From: Hysterangium stoloniferum | Lineage: Eukaryota; Basidiomycota; Agaricomycetes; Hysterangiales; Hysterangiaceae | Reading direction: 5' to 3' | Length of the DNA: 64,000 bases | Assembly (NCBI GenBank): GCA_015178975.1 | Contig: WHVD01000095.1 | Coordinates: 186,001 to 250,000, forward strand | Shown: piece by piece, positions 1 through 10,644 of the stretch | Numbering within the stretch: position 1 is the first letter of the stretch | How the letters are laid out: each line of letters starts with the position of its first letter | Notes under the pieces: model-generated | The model's database searches: none | Told to the model about the DNA's origin: nothing | The model's input: the letters and a program-made list of their open reading frames with translations, nothing else | Translations under genes and position numbers: made by a program

Positions 1-1
1 T

Positions 2-1976
2 ACTCGGAACATCATCCGGTCACGCGATGTGATATTTGAGGAAGGTGTTGGACATAAAACGTTACCACCCCTTCCATCGTCACCGATGAGTGAGGATGAG
101 GGCAGCATCATGCCATCTGATCAAGGACAACTCAATAACAATACTGATCTGACAGATAATACAACTGATCCTCAAACTGCTCCTGTAGTTGATCTGCCAG
201 TCGCACCCCGTACATCAAATCGTATTCGCACTCCAATGCAGGCAATTATCAATTCACAAGATTCCGAACGTAATACTGAAAATGCCAGACAAGCTGGGGA
301 AGATTGGGCATTGGATGGGAAAAGGCCTACCAATGTTAACAGTATCCAAGCCACTGTGAGGGAAGTGCCAATGGCCGAGCTTCCAGACCCACAGAACTAT
401 TGGCTCCCGAGTTCATATGCTGAGGCGATGACATGCCCAGATATCTGAAATGCACCTATAGCAAAGGAGTTGGCAGTCATGAAAGAAAGAAACGTATGGA
501 AGGTAATTGACCAACCCTCAGATGTCCGACTAATACAAACACGTTGGACCTTCGCAAATAAGTATGACGCGGATGGAAACCTTATAGCTCGGAAAGCGTG
601 TTTGGTGGCAAAGGGTTTTACACAGATCCCGGGGGTAGATTTTTTCGAAACCTACGCATCCGTCATCCGCTATGAGTCCCTATGTATGAATCTCACCATC
701 GCGGCGTCCATGGATATGGAGGCCTGGCAAATCGACTATGTGGCAGCATATCTAAACTCACACCCCCAAGCAATCACATACATTGAGTTGCCCGATGGGG
801 CAAAAGTAGAAGGAAAGATCGGACAGCTCAACAAAACACTATATGGGACTATGGATGGTGCTTTCAACTGGGCGGAGGCTCTGAATAAAGAGATGGGGGA
901 ATTAGGGTATTACAGGTCCAAAGCTGATCCAGCGGTGCAGTCACGACACAATAACGGGGACATAACTATCACCAGTACATACACAGATGACACCACAGGG
1001 ATCTCATCAACGAGGGAGGAAGCACAGAGGGCGAAGGAGGAGTTGGGATGGACATACGAAATAAAGGACTTGGGGGACGTGAATCTGGTCCTAGGCATAC
1101 GAATCGACAGGGACCAAACCGCTGGAACCATAAGCATATCTCAATGGGCTTACCTGGAAAGAATTATAGAACGATTCGGGATGACAGATTGTAACCCTAG
1201 ACAGACACCACTTCCCCCAGGAGTGGTTCTCACACAGGACATGGCACCATCAACTTCGGAGGACCACACTTTTATGGCCGATAAACCCTACCGCGAACTG
1301 CTTGGGTCCATAATGTATGCTCAAATTGCTACACGACCTGATCTATCCTATGCAATATCTACACTCAGCAAATTTTCGTCTAACCCAGGCCGCACTCACT
1401 GGAATGCCCTCACACATGTCCTTCGTTATCTCAAGGGAACACTTGACTATAAAATAACATATGGGGGAAACTATAGGGATCTCAGACCAATTGGATATGT
1501 CGATGCGGACTACGGGGGGGACCATGACAACCGTCGCTCGTGTTCTGGGCACGTTTTTATCCAAGCAGGTGGACCTACTGCATGGGGGACGCAGTATCAA
1601 CCTACCGTCGCACTTTCAACTACTGAGGTGGAATATATGGCCCTAACCAGGGCAATGAAACAGATACTTTGGATGTATTCGGCAATGGACAAAGTTGGAT
1701 ACCCCCAACCACGACCAGCAATTCTTTGGAACGATAATGCAGGGGCTGTATCACTAACAAAGAATGTGAAACACAATTCCAGGGTTAAACATATTGACAT
1801 TCACTATCACTACATTCGTGAATGAGTCGCAGATGGTGATGTGGAAATAGGCCACCTCGCTTCCTCAGAGAATCTCGTGGATATGTTCACTAAACAACTG
1901 CCATGCCGTGCACACAAGCAACAATGCATCATCCTCTGCATTTGCGAATCCATCGAGCACACTTAGCCAGGGGGAG
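2..1976 (+). pseudogene. Ty1/copia pol, 3' part (RT and RNase H)
   Basis: The reading frame is open from the left edge. It begins with the copia linker motif SRDVIFEEG, then an acidic linker, then reverse transcriptase from about 470 (WTFANKYDADG, VAKGFTQIPGVDF). The catalytic YTDD is near 980. RNase H follows near 1490 (YVDADYGGDHDNRRSCSG), with ALSTTEVEYMAL and the HIDIHYHYIRE end motif. Two in-frame TGA codons break it: 446-448 (where the family has Trp) and 1823-1825, before the usual GHLASSENLVDMFTK tail. Integrase lies outside the window. It is a dead copy of a fungal retrotransposon. Confidence 0.93.
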
Positions 1977-2231
1977 TGTTATGGATCGAAGCCTAATGTG
2001 TGCCTAATCAAAGTATGGATCGAAGTCTAATGCATACCTAATCAAAGTATGGATCGAAGCTTAATATGTGCCTCAAGCCTAATGAGTGCCTAGTGTGCAC
2101 TCGTGATACCAATCCGAGACATCGTACTATTTCTATTTTTTTTTGACTACTATAAATTACGAGCTGCTCAACCAGCCAACCTCAGTCGATCTCTTACCTT
2201 GTGTCGACTGAGACTTTGTAATCTTTATACA
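1977..2231 (+). repeat. 3' LTR of the copia element
   Basis: A polypurine tract (CAGGGGGAG, 1968-1976) is followed by TGTTATGGATCG and the LTR ends in TATACA at 2231. It contains three near-direct copies of a motif starting TATGGATCGAAG, at about 1980-2060. No second LTR is visible because the 5' part lies off the window. The right edge abuts another repeat, so its exact end is inferred from the TG...CA rule. Confidence 0.7.
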
Positions 2232-3216
2232 GGGATTTCAGTAAGGATACTTAGATACTTATTAGGTTTATTATCTAATTAATAAGCCTAAAGGGTAGCT
2301 GTGAGGCTGGGGAACTTAGATGATTAGCTAAGTTCAAGAGTTGCTGACAAAGATTCAAGATGCTGCAAGTGTAGATGCTTGCAGTTAGTGTATCAGACTA
2401 AGGCTATTATTGTCCTTAGGATGATTAGATAAGCTTCTGAGCTGTGCTGTGCAATGTGAGAGATAGTTTTATTTTATTGGAAACTTGGCCCTCCTTATAT
2501 ACATTTTGATAACTCAATGATTAGCTAACTATTTAGTTTATGAGGTCATTAGTGAGATCATAATGACCTCATATTCTACTCATTATTTACCCTTTATTTA
2601 TCACATGATTCCCCTCTCTGAGACAAGGGTTCTAAGCTTGGGCTTGAACATGAAGGTTCAAGGCTGTGGTCCCGGGGATGGAAGCAAACGATGAGTCGGC
2701 GGGATCAAATAATGACTCGGGTAGTCACATTCGTGACTTGTGTGACATCCCGACACCGGACCGTGACTTGTGTGACAGTGACGTGTGTGACAGTGACGTG
2801 TGTGACAGTCACTCGTGTGACTAGTGGTACAGTCACTCGTGTGACTAGTGAGTCACTCGCGTGACTAGTGTTACAATCACTCGCGTGACTAGGGTTACAG
2901 TCACTCGCGTGACTGTGTGAGCCGGATTAGGTAATGTGTCATGTGACACCCGAATGCACACATACTAGCAAGCAATGTGCCGGACAGTAATAACTAAGTA
3001 AATAAAATATAAATAATTAGTTAAAAATTATAATAAATTAATTAAGTAATAATAGCATAATATGAGTCCATATATGCTATTATTTATATGAAGTTAAAAG
3101 GAATAAGGCCTATTTTTCACAATAAACATAGTAAAAATACAATAAAAATTCGAGAAAATATTAAATAATTCAAAGAAAATTAAGAGAACATTATGAGATA
3201 AAGCTGATACCTCACA
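2232..3216. repeat. LTR-B family, copy 1 (with tandem GTGAC block)
   Basis: This block of about 985 bp recurs at 46763-47707 and, split, at 36494-37303 plus 39802-40022. The LTR proper seems to run from TGTGAGG (about 2302) to CCTCACA (3210-3216), a 7-bp inverted terminal match. About 70 bp upstream, shared with the 46.8-kb copy, is probably internal element sequence. Near 2760-2910 it carries a tandem block of GTGAC/GTCAC units that differs between copies. No coding frame is recognised. Its class as an LTR is an inference. Confidence 0.7.
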
Positions 3217-3429
3217 GAATCTAAGCTGATTTTCTGACTGGATTGTATGTACAACATCTGCCAGGCTATATAGACTGTGGAATGTATAACATACCAAATC
3301 CAGTAATAATGAAATCTAAACTAGTAAACATGAAATGAGATAAGTAAACACCAAACTTGGTGTTAGGAATGGAACAGAGCGGAGCAGAGTCCAAAACATG
3401 ATGGGTCGTTAGACCATAATGGGAACAGG
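3217..3429 (-). repeat. LTR-A fragment (gypsy LTR)
   Basis: This matches the middle of the LTR-A family (GAATCTAAGCTGATTTTCTG, then the GGTGTTAGGAATGGAAC region also seen at 3860, 37830 and 48200). It lacks both ends. A complete LTR-A begins directly at 3430, so the piece is a truncated earlier LTR. Confidence 0.7.
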
Positions 3430-4233
3430 TGTTAAGAGTCGTGCATGGAGGGTTTCTGGAGAAACCCATGGGAAAGCCGGTAGGACTTGGCTTCAGCTTA
3501 TAGGCTGCACCCTTGTGAGATCATCTTGTCCAATTTCAAATGGGTGGATGGGAATCCCAGGGAGTCTGGGCCGGGTTTGTATGTCGAGAGGTTGGGGAGT
3601 CAAGATAGATAAGTCGGAGGTTGAGTGATAGATGGGTTGGATCCTGTGGGCTCCAACGAGGTAAAGCAGTGTGTTTCAAAGAGGAGATTAGAGTGGAAAA
3701 TGTACTTGAGATTACTGGGGGAATCTAAGCTGATTTTCTGACTGGATTGTATGTACAACATCTGCCAGACTATATAGACTGTGGAATGAATAACATTCCA
3801 AATCCAGTAATAATGAAAACTAAATTAGCAAACATAAAACAAGATAAATAAACACCAAACTTGGTGTTAGGAATGGAATGGAGTGGAGCAGAGTCCAAAA
3901 TGTGACAGGTTGTAAAATCATAATGGGAATGGGGCAGGAGCAGAGCCCAAATCATGACAGGTTATTTGGCCATAATGGGAATGGGGCTCAGTTAGAGAGC
4001 TGTTGGGTGTTCCGAGTGGAGTCCAGTGACTGATGCATGGGACAGAGGGATAGACAGGAGCAGGTTCCAGTGGGTATTCCATTGACTGATACATGAAGTA
4101 ATGAAGGTTGAGCATGGACAGGACTGAGGTGTGGAGTCTGGCAGGTATTCCAATAAACAGATAATTGGTGTGTATAGGGTGCGGGTGCATATAAGTTAGT
4201 GCCAGGAGTCCAGCAGGATTTCTGGTCGTAACA
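3430..4233 (-). repeat. LTR-A, 3' LTR of a minus-strand gypsy element
   Basis: It runs from TGTTAAGAGTCG to GGTCGTAACA (TGTTA...TAACA). The LTR-A core GGCTTCAGCTTATAGGCTGC lies at 3489-3508. The pyrimidine tract TACCCTCCCTTTATG follows directly, which is the reverse complement of the polypurine tract next to the LTR of the plus-strand copy at 24041-24054. This fixes it as the 3' LTR of an element lying to its right on the minus strand. Confidence 0.8.
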
Positions 4234-4234
4234 G

Positions 4235-4434
4235 TACCCTCCCTTTATGCTGAAGTCCCAAAGAGGCTCTAGAACTTGATAAGGTTTTGTTGGGTATGCA
4301 CATGTGTGAAAAGTCATGTTGGTTACATGTATGTGTCAAAGAGTCACATGATCTGGACAGTAAGGTTCAAATGCAATGAGCCTATATAAAAATTTGAAAA
4401 AATGAAATTTCTTCTTTATTACCCCATCATCAAA
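4235..4434 (+). promoter_or_regulatory. Polypurine tract (minus) and antisense-gene promoter with TATA box
   Basis: Positions 4235-4249 are the complement of the gypsy polypurine tract. On the plus strand GAGCCTATATAAAA sits at about 4377-4390, some 50 bp before the ATG at 4435. The same TATA motif at similar spacing lies upstream of the sister gene at 23.9 kb on the other strand. A CACATG-type motif occurs near 4346. Conservation between the copies supports promoter function. Transcription is inferred. Confidence 0.5.
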
Positions 4435-5390
4435 ATGGGTCCCAAGCCAATGCCACACAGACCTGAGCCAACTGCCGGGCCCTCCATGGGCACTCTATAT
4501 TGGGCTCCAGTTACCATGGCCCAGATTCTAGCACAGCGGGAAGAGCAGTGCTGACAATGAGAGGTGGAGAGGAAGGCCAAGGAGGCTGAGGAGGAATTGG
4601 ACAGAGAGTACCAGGTGGTGCTGGCTGTGGAGGAAGAGGCCGAGAAGCAGAGGAAAAGGGATGAGGAGGAGGCTGTGCGGATTGCCATGGAGAAAGCCAA
4701 GGCAGCTGTGGACAAGGCCACAGTTGCTGTGGGAAAGGTAAGTCCCATTGATCCACAGTGTTAACTTGACTGACTTTGCATTTTCAGTGCAAAGTGGTAG
4801 AGGTTGAGTCAGAGTCTGAGGGGGAGCTGGAGAGCTCCCAAAAGGCAAGTCTTGGGTCTGTGGGTGTTCCAGGAAACTAACCACATCAGCAGAAGGCAAA
4901 GAAGATGGCTCCAGTCCACCTTCATGTTAGAAACAACCCGCAGGGTTCCAGTTGTAATGACTGGAACACTGACTGCAATTGGAAGTCCGGGTGGGGACTG
5001 GGCTGCTGGCAATGTGCGCACCTCAAAGGCAGGTGCTCACTTGTTCACGAGTAGCCCATGGGATCTGTGGCACAGGAAGCAAGCAGGTCAGATGGGATTG
5101 TGGGTTTGGACAAGGTCCTGGGGCAGATTGCTGAGGGCATAGAGGCCCAAAAGGAGTTGCTTAGGAAGAGCAACTGGGTGCAGGTGGTGGTGGTGAATAA
5201 ACTCTGTGGGCTCCACTCGGAGTTTTGGAAGTTCCTGGCAGAGTACAGTGGTTATGTGTATGAAGAACCACAGATTGGGAGTTCCAAGGAGGCCGGTTCA
5301 GATGAGGATGGGGTTCCCATGGAGGTAGCAGAGCTCCCTGAGGAGATGGCTGGGGTTGGGCAAAAGCATAGCCCCATAAATGTAGATTGA
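4435..5390 (+). pseudogene. Gypsy-borne antisense gene: coiled coil plus degenerate Zn2Cys6-like cluster (copy 1)
   Basis: Three exons run opposite to the gypsy pol: 4435-4737, 4788-4844 (19 codons) and 4893-5390. Intron 1 (50 nt) has GTAAGT and TTTTCAG ends. Intron 2 (48 nt) starts with GCAAGT, a GC-AG intron where the sister copies have GTAAGT. Exon 1 starts MGPKPMPHRP and continues as a long Glu/Lys/Ala coiled coil. Exon 3 has a partial cysteine cluster (CNDWNTDC, then CWQCAHLKGRC); the first cysteine of the family pattern is lost. It ends with an acidic SSKEAGSDEDGVP segment and SPINVD. In-frame stops (two TGA in exon 1, TAG near 5056) make it a dead copy. The function is unknown; DNA or nucleic-acid binding is only suggested by the cysteine spacing in sister copies. 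Confidence 0.72.
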
Positions 5391-5499
5391 AAAGAATAAT
5401 AAAGTTTAATAATCTCTTTTTTTTTTGAAAATACAAGTAAAACATGAAAAAGCATAAAAGTCAAAGTCAGTGGGGAAATCTGCCTAGGACTTGAAAACA

Positions 5500-6204
5500 T
5501 GTCAGAAACCTGTAAAAGCAAAGAGAGACATAGGGTGACAGGGAAAAAAGAAAAAGAATCCAATGGTAACATGGGGTCCACAGAGTGCGGTCAGAGAGAA
5601 GATATTGGTCCAGGAAGGTGCATTGTTGTAAGCAAATTCTGCAAGTGGTAACAGGGATTTCCAATTGTCCTGTTGATAGTTGCAATATACATGGAGGTAT
5701 TGTTCCAATGTCTGATTGACACATTCAGTTTGTCCTTCACCTTCTGGGTGATGTCTGGATGTGAAGTGTAACTTCATGTCCAAGGATTTCCCAAGGGATC
5801 TAAAGAAGTGAGATACAAACTCTGATCCTTGATTGGAAGTTACATGGGATGGAACTCCATGCTTGGAAAATACATGGATAATAAAAATTTCCGCTAACTG
5901 CATGGACGTAATGGTATCATACATGGGAATGAATATACCTTGTTTTGAGAATCTGTCAACAATGACTAGAATGGTGGAAAAGCATTCAGAGTCTGGTAGG
6001 TGTTCAATGAAATCCATAGAGATGGAATTCCACAGGTATTCCAGTACTGGGAGTTGTTTCAGAAGGCCATATGGCTTGTGATGCTGTGATTTAGAGTGTG
6101 GACAAGTAATGCAAGATTTACAATAGTGCTTAGTGAATCCTCGGAGTCTGGGCCAAGTATATTCTCTTCTTATAATTCATAGAGTTTTGTTGAACCCAAA
6201 ATCC
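5500..6204 (-). pseudogene. Ty3/gypsy integrase fragment
   Basis: Read on the minus strand it has the integrase core [25 protein letters not shown] and SNQGSEFVSHFFRSL, then the AEFAYNNAPS region. Near 5620 it jumps to sequence that normally lies just after the pol end, so the integrase tail and chromodomain were deleted. The upstream side is cut at 6205 by a truncated MITE-1. It belongs to the same element as the 3' LTR at 3430-4233, with the antisense gene between them. Confidence 0.85.
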
Positions 6205-6850
6205 AAATTCTAATATACTCTAAAGGTCATTTAAACATCTGGGATGTGATTCAAACATAATTTGGTTTTTAAAACTTTCAAAAAGTTTTAAACTCTCTCA
6301 TACATTACAAACTAAAGAATCTTTCCGGACACAAGTAGACAATAAAAAAAATTAGTAGTTTGAAACACTAATACTTTTAAAAAATGGATACCTTTAGATA
6401 GTCCATTCCATGCATATGTATATCATTGGCACCTCTAAATACATATGTATTACTTCGGAATGGATCTGTTAATCTAAACAGATTTCTACTTGATTCAACA
6501 TACCCAGAATATATAGGGGGTTTTACTTAATAAAGACAGCTGTGGCATGAAAAATTTCCAATAATATTTTACATATTTTACATGGAAATAACTACATTAC
6601 AACTTTTAAAAAATAAAGTACTAATAAAAGTATTAGTAGGCATCTGTAAAAGGAAGGAAATTATATACAATGGAATTTATTAAATAACTATGGGTTGTAT
6701 AAGATGTAATATGGAGAACTATTTCTGATGGTTGTTTTGTTGATGATATAATTGTTTCAGAATAGATATCACTATTTAAAGATGGAGTTTTGTAAAAATA
6801 AGACTTTTATTAGTAAATATTTGAGATTATAGTAATTATAAACACCCTCC
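6205..6850 (+). mobile_element. MITE-1 copy a, left end truncated
   Basis: This copy runs from AAATTCTAATATACTC to AAACACCCTCC and is nearly identical to 28042-28717. It lacks the first ~30 bp (GGAGGATATCTGAAAAC...) of the full element. There is no open reading frame of note. It interrupts gypsy integrase sequence on its left. No target duplication can be seen because the left end is missing. Confidence 0.8.
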
Positions 6851-8279
6851 AGTAGTGTGAGGTGGGACTTGGGAATTGAATATAGATGGATTGATCTGAT
6901 TTGGATTTAAAAAATAACCAAAAGGATATCCTATCAATAATGAATTAATTATTCTGTATTAAATAATGGAATATAGCTCATACCTTCCAGGTCATAAGCA
7001 GATAATATCCTAGGTGGATAAGGCCCATGATGGTACAGTCCAGGAACTACTATATAATTTAGTAAAATAAAGAAATTATTAAGGGAAGCTTGGCATGCCT
7101 TTTCCAGGAATAGATATTGTTCGTTCCTAGTCTTTAGTATTGACAATATCAGGCCTGGAATGAAATCCAAATAATTTGTGAAAATGATGGAATAGAAACT
7201 ATATAAATAGTACATTAGAATCAGTTCAAAAAGTATTATGATAATATATCATTAGAGAAATAAGACAGACAATTCCAAAATAAGAGGAATAACTGAATAA
7301 ATTTTAGAAAGTCCAGTAAGCAGTTTAAGTGAACCAGTAAGCCAAGAGTTCCAAATTACACATCCACAGGGATCCAAAGTATTCACAGACACTTCTGATA
7401 TGAGATTTTACCAGCAGGGAATTCACCACAAGATAGTATAAGGATTTAAAGCTTATATATATCTCTGGCTGGTATAAAAATGAAAAAAATTAGATAAACA
7501 CTAAACCTACACCTTAGAGTCTAGAGTCTAAGCCACTCACACTGTATCAGTGAAAAAGGTACAAGGCTACAGCAAAGTAGAATCTTGCAGGTGTAGTTCT
7601 GACTTAATAGTCTTGATCTATCAGCCAGGTACTCCCAACTTAATCAAAGAGCAAGCTATAAAAGGGAAGAAAGAGAGACAGCTATCTAAGAGAAAGGATA
7701 GTACCTTTCCAAAGCAAGAGATTCCCAAAACTCTTACAAAAGTGTGGAATAACTGGAAAGAAACAATCCTCAATAACACTGGATGAATAGAGATGCTGCC
7801 AGAGTGTCACCAAAGACTATAGTGTGATTTGGCTCAGGAATTGCAGATGTTGACTATCAAGGATCAAACAATTTTCAAACTCTGACATTGAATCTCACTC
7901 TGTGGGTGCTGTGCACTACTGTGAGGAGTGCTGTGAAAAGTGGACAATTGCCATGAATATACATTTTGGCTTCAAACTAAAACATAGCTATATTTTGAAT
8001 GGTAATACTCAAAATACCACTTTAAATGATATATTCTCTTAAAAAAGGGGCTAATTCACAATTTTAAACAATAAAACCCAGTCTTAAAGTAAATTAGCAG
8101 AGCCCCAGTAGGCAGATTGATATGTTATGAAGAATATATACAAACTATATCTATTTTATACTAGTGAAGTGCATATTTGAGGGTATCTTGAGGTGTTCAT
8201 GGCAGTCATGACACCCTGTGCAGCACTTTCCCATAGCCCTCTGAAATGCCACCATCAAGAATTTGGAACTCCAATTGAC
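6851..8279. other. AT-rich stretch without recognisable gene
   Basis: I see only short open frames (longest under 90 codons), AT-rich sequence and no recognised domain or repeat. The 8160-8280 part may be upstream or intronic sequence of the GH35 relic that follows, but I could not align it. Confidence 0.5.
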
Positions 8280-8370
8280 TGGTAAGTGTGGCTTTGACAG
8301 TTTTTGTTCCAAGCATCATCCAAGATGGTTACTTGGAATGGGATGCCTGTCTCTGACCTTAAGGTCATAC

Positions 8371-9228
8371 TGTTACGACCATGTTGTAACCCATGTCACA
8401 ACCCGACGGTCCCTGAGAATACTACAGTCTATCGATGTTCCAAGTTATTGATCAAGTCATCATTTCGGCAACCTTCGGAATACCAACACTGACGTATACC
8501 TTCACGGCGATCAAACCCCATTTACGCCCCTGTCAAATATACTCATACCATCTGGTTATGCTTTTATACGTCCCCTTTCATTATGATGATCCATTTTACT
8601 CTATGTTTCACATATGCCCATATATAGTTGTAGTCCGTGGACTATTCCCTTTTCTTGTAATTCCACTCTCGGCTAAATCTCGGCTTTCGACCTTATTGTA
8701 ACCTTTGGGTTTCTAGTCAAGTCATTTTGTCAAATAGTGTTTCCGCTCTTCCCTTAGTTAGTAGTTTCTAGACGCCAATAACTCATATATTAGACCCACT
8801 GTAATGTAACTACTAGACAATCAGAATATCGACTTAGAATGTCGACTTAGAATATTGACTTAGATCCACTTAGATACCCCTCTAATTTCCGACTCCATTA
8901 TCTATTCACGACCACCACATTCCAACTCCCTCCGATTTATGATTCAACCTACATTTACGACTTCAACCTCCAGTCTCCGACTCTCAGTCTCTGACTCTCA
9001 ATCTCCGATACTCTCAGTCTCCAACCCCTCAGCCCAACCCTCGACTTATCCTTCAGTTTCCGATCGGTAGTTTACCGAGAGGTTTACTTGACAGGACTAG
9101 TTTTCGCCCGCCCGAAATTTAAGGACACCCGACGGTAACTTGTGAGGGTGCAGCACATAAGCTGAAGCCAAGTCCTTCCGATCAGTCCCCATCGGCCTGC
9201 CGACATCCGTCAGTTTCTGCTCTTAACA
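8371..9228 (-). repeat. Solo LTR-A (858 bp), target duplication CATAC
   Basis: It starts TGTTACGACC and ends CTCTTAACA. CATAC is present on both sides (8366-8370 and 9229-9233). The family core appears on the minus strand as GCAGCACATAAGCTGAAGCC near 9150. No internal element sequence is present, so it is a solo LTR formed by LTR-LTR recombination. It sits inside the GH35 relic and removal restores its reading frame at that point. Confidence 0.88.
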
Positions 9229-9491
9229 CATACAAGGGAAATCCAGTGCAATCACAGGGCATTTGAATATGAAAGCTACAAGCTCTTTATGGCTTCCCTA
9301 GCTCAGCAAGTGGAAGTTCACAGACAGCTTACCAGAAATCCAGCTGACTTTCAATGATGCTAACTGGATCACTGCTAATCATATAACAACAAATATCATC
9401 CTGCCACCTTCATTCAGTGGACATGTTCTTTATGGTTCAGTCATCAATTGGTGTAGCTTTATCATATACATATGTAAACTTATACAGGTCG

Positions 9492-9941
9492 TGTCACAAA
9501 TTGAATTTTACTCAATAAAGTTGAATAAACAATTGAAGAATATTCAACAATATTGAGTACAGATGCCTCGTTCGACAAAGTATTAATTTGTCCTGTTGAT
9601 AAAGTGTGAAGCAAAGATAGGACACAGAGGCTCACGAATAAATAAGTCAAAGAAAGGCTGAGAAAAAGTTCGACAATTATATAATACAGTAATAATATAA
9701 TTATGATACAGGTTTTCTGACTGACTTCCTTTGTTCCTATCATTGCCCTTATATACTATATATCATTTACCTATGATGATAACATGATATCAAAGTGAAA
9801 TCATCAATGACATCAACCTGAGACAAGTCGAAGATATTGTTGAAGAATAGTCAAGTTGGAAGTCAAGTTGGAAAGTCGAAGGAATGTCGAAGAAATATTA
9901 AATTGAATCTTATTGAAATTTGAGCTTGGACATTCATGACA
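9492..9941. repeat. Solo LTR-D (450 bp), target duplication GGTCG/GGTTG
   Basis: It runs from TGTCACAAATTG to CATTCATGACA. The flanking 5-mers are GGTCG (9487-9491) and GGTTG (9942-9946), differing by one C/T change. It resembles the LTR at 49958-50338. The insertion is at the 3' splice site region of an intron in the GH35 relic. Confidence 0.82.
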
Positions 9942-10200
9942 GGTTGTATTATGGCCTGTATGTGACACCTTTCATTTTACCTACAAGTTACTCATCCTAC
10001 ATCATTAGCTGTGAAGGAGCCGTCATTTGGCATGGCCATTTAAATGCAACTGGGGCTGAAACATCTGTCAACATCACTGTCAGTGGAAGCATGGGTAAAT
10101 AATTGGTTCATGTCTGACTACCAAACAGTATTCACATATTCCTAGCATTTGCTGCTAGTGTATGGATTAACAATACTTTTAATCAAGTGAACACTGAGTG

Positions 10201-10421
10201 ATAGGTAATACCTAGTCATTGCTGTTCTGGATTCCATGGAAGGCAGATTTACCATGAAGGCCAAGGGTGCTGAAGGGGCTGGGGACAATACAGTTTTGTT
10301 TGATGCCATGTGTGATACCACCCAAAACCCAGGCAATTAACAGATTGTATCAGATGAGCCAGTTATGTCCTAGGATGACCAAACAACTCAAGTCCAACTG
10401 AATACATAGAAAGTGATCATC
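10201..10421 (-). pseudogene. Ty3/gypsy protease-region remnant
   Basis: On the minus strand the segment near 10340-10420 matches the protease-downstream block of the other gypsy copies (the complement of GAGCCAGTTATGTCCTAG also occurs at about 53577 and, diverged, at 44668). Only a short degenerate piece remains. Several frames carry stops. Confidence 0.55.
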
Positions 10422-10631
10422 TGTTAAGTGTGGGGCTCATGGGTGGGTCTCCAGGGAAAACTGCAGAGGTTCTGGGGATGGTCTCAGCTTCAGCTTATGT
10501 GCTGCACCTTTGCAGATCATGTTGTCCACTTTCAAATAGGAGTGGACAGGAAACCCATGGGTTCTGAGAATGTGCAAGGTTAAAAAGACAAGTAGATTCT
10601 AAGTTGATTTCTGATCAGATTGTATGTACAA
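10422..10631 (-). repeat. LTR-A fragment
   Basis: It begins TGTTAAGTGTGG and includes the LTR-A core CTTCAGCTTATGTGCTGCAC near 10489. It breaks off after GATTGTATGTACAA. The right part is replaced by a Tc1/mariner terminus. Confidence 0.7.
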
Positions 10632-10644
10632 ATAACTACTTAGC

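Larger units (their letters stand above)
8280..10200 (+). pseudogene. GH35 beta-galactosidase relic, split by two solo LTRs
   Basis: Pieces of the C-terminal beta-sandwich part of a fungal GH35 beta-galactosidase can be read across two insertions. They are: VTWNGMPVSDLKV (to 8370); LSKWKFTDSLPEIQ and NDANWITANHITTN (about 9292-9410) ending LYG at 9434; a mini-exon 9942-9957; CEGAVIWHGHLNATGAETSV (10009-10094); and AFAASVWINNTF (10146 on). Intron borders survive: 9435 to the AG at 9487, 9958-10008 and 10095-10145. One base is missing in the mini-exon, and a TAG interrupts near 9290. The family hydrolyses terminal beta-galactosides and is usually secreted, with about 1000 residues; here only part of the C-terminus remains. 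This family call is from recognised motifs, not a search. Confidence 0.7.

Noticed and set aside
4511-4899. Minus-strand frames opposite the antisense gene at 4.4-4.9 kb
   Set aside because: They are shadows of the coiled-coil exon; splice sites and sister copies support the plus strand.
7550-7786. Lys-rich open frame of 78 codons
   Set aside because: Short, AT-rich context, no homology recognised.
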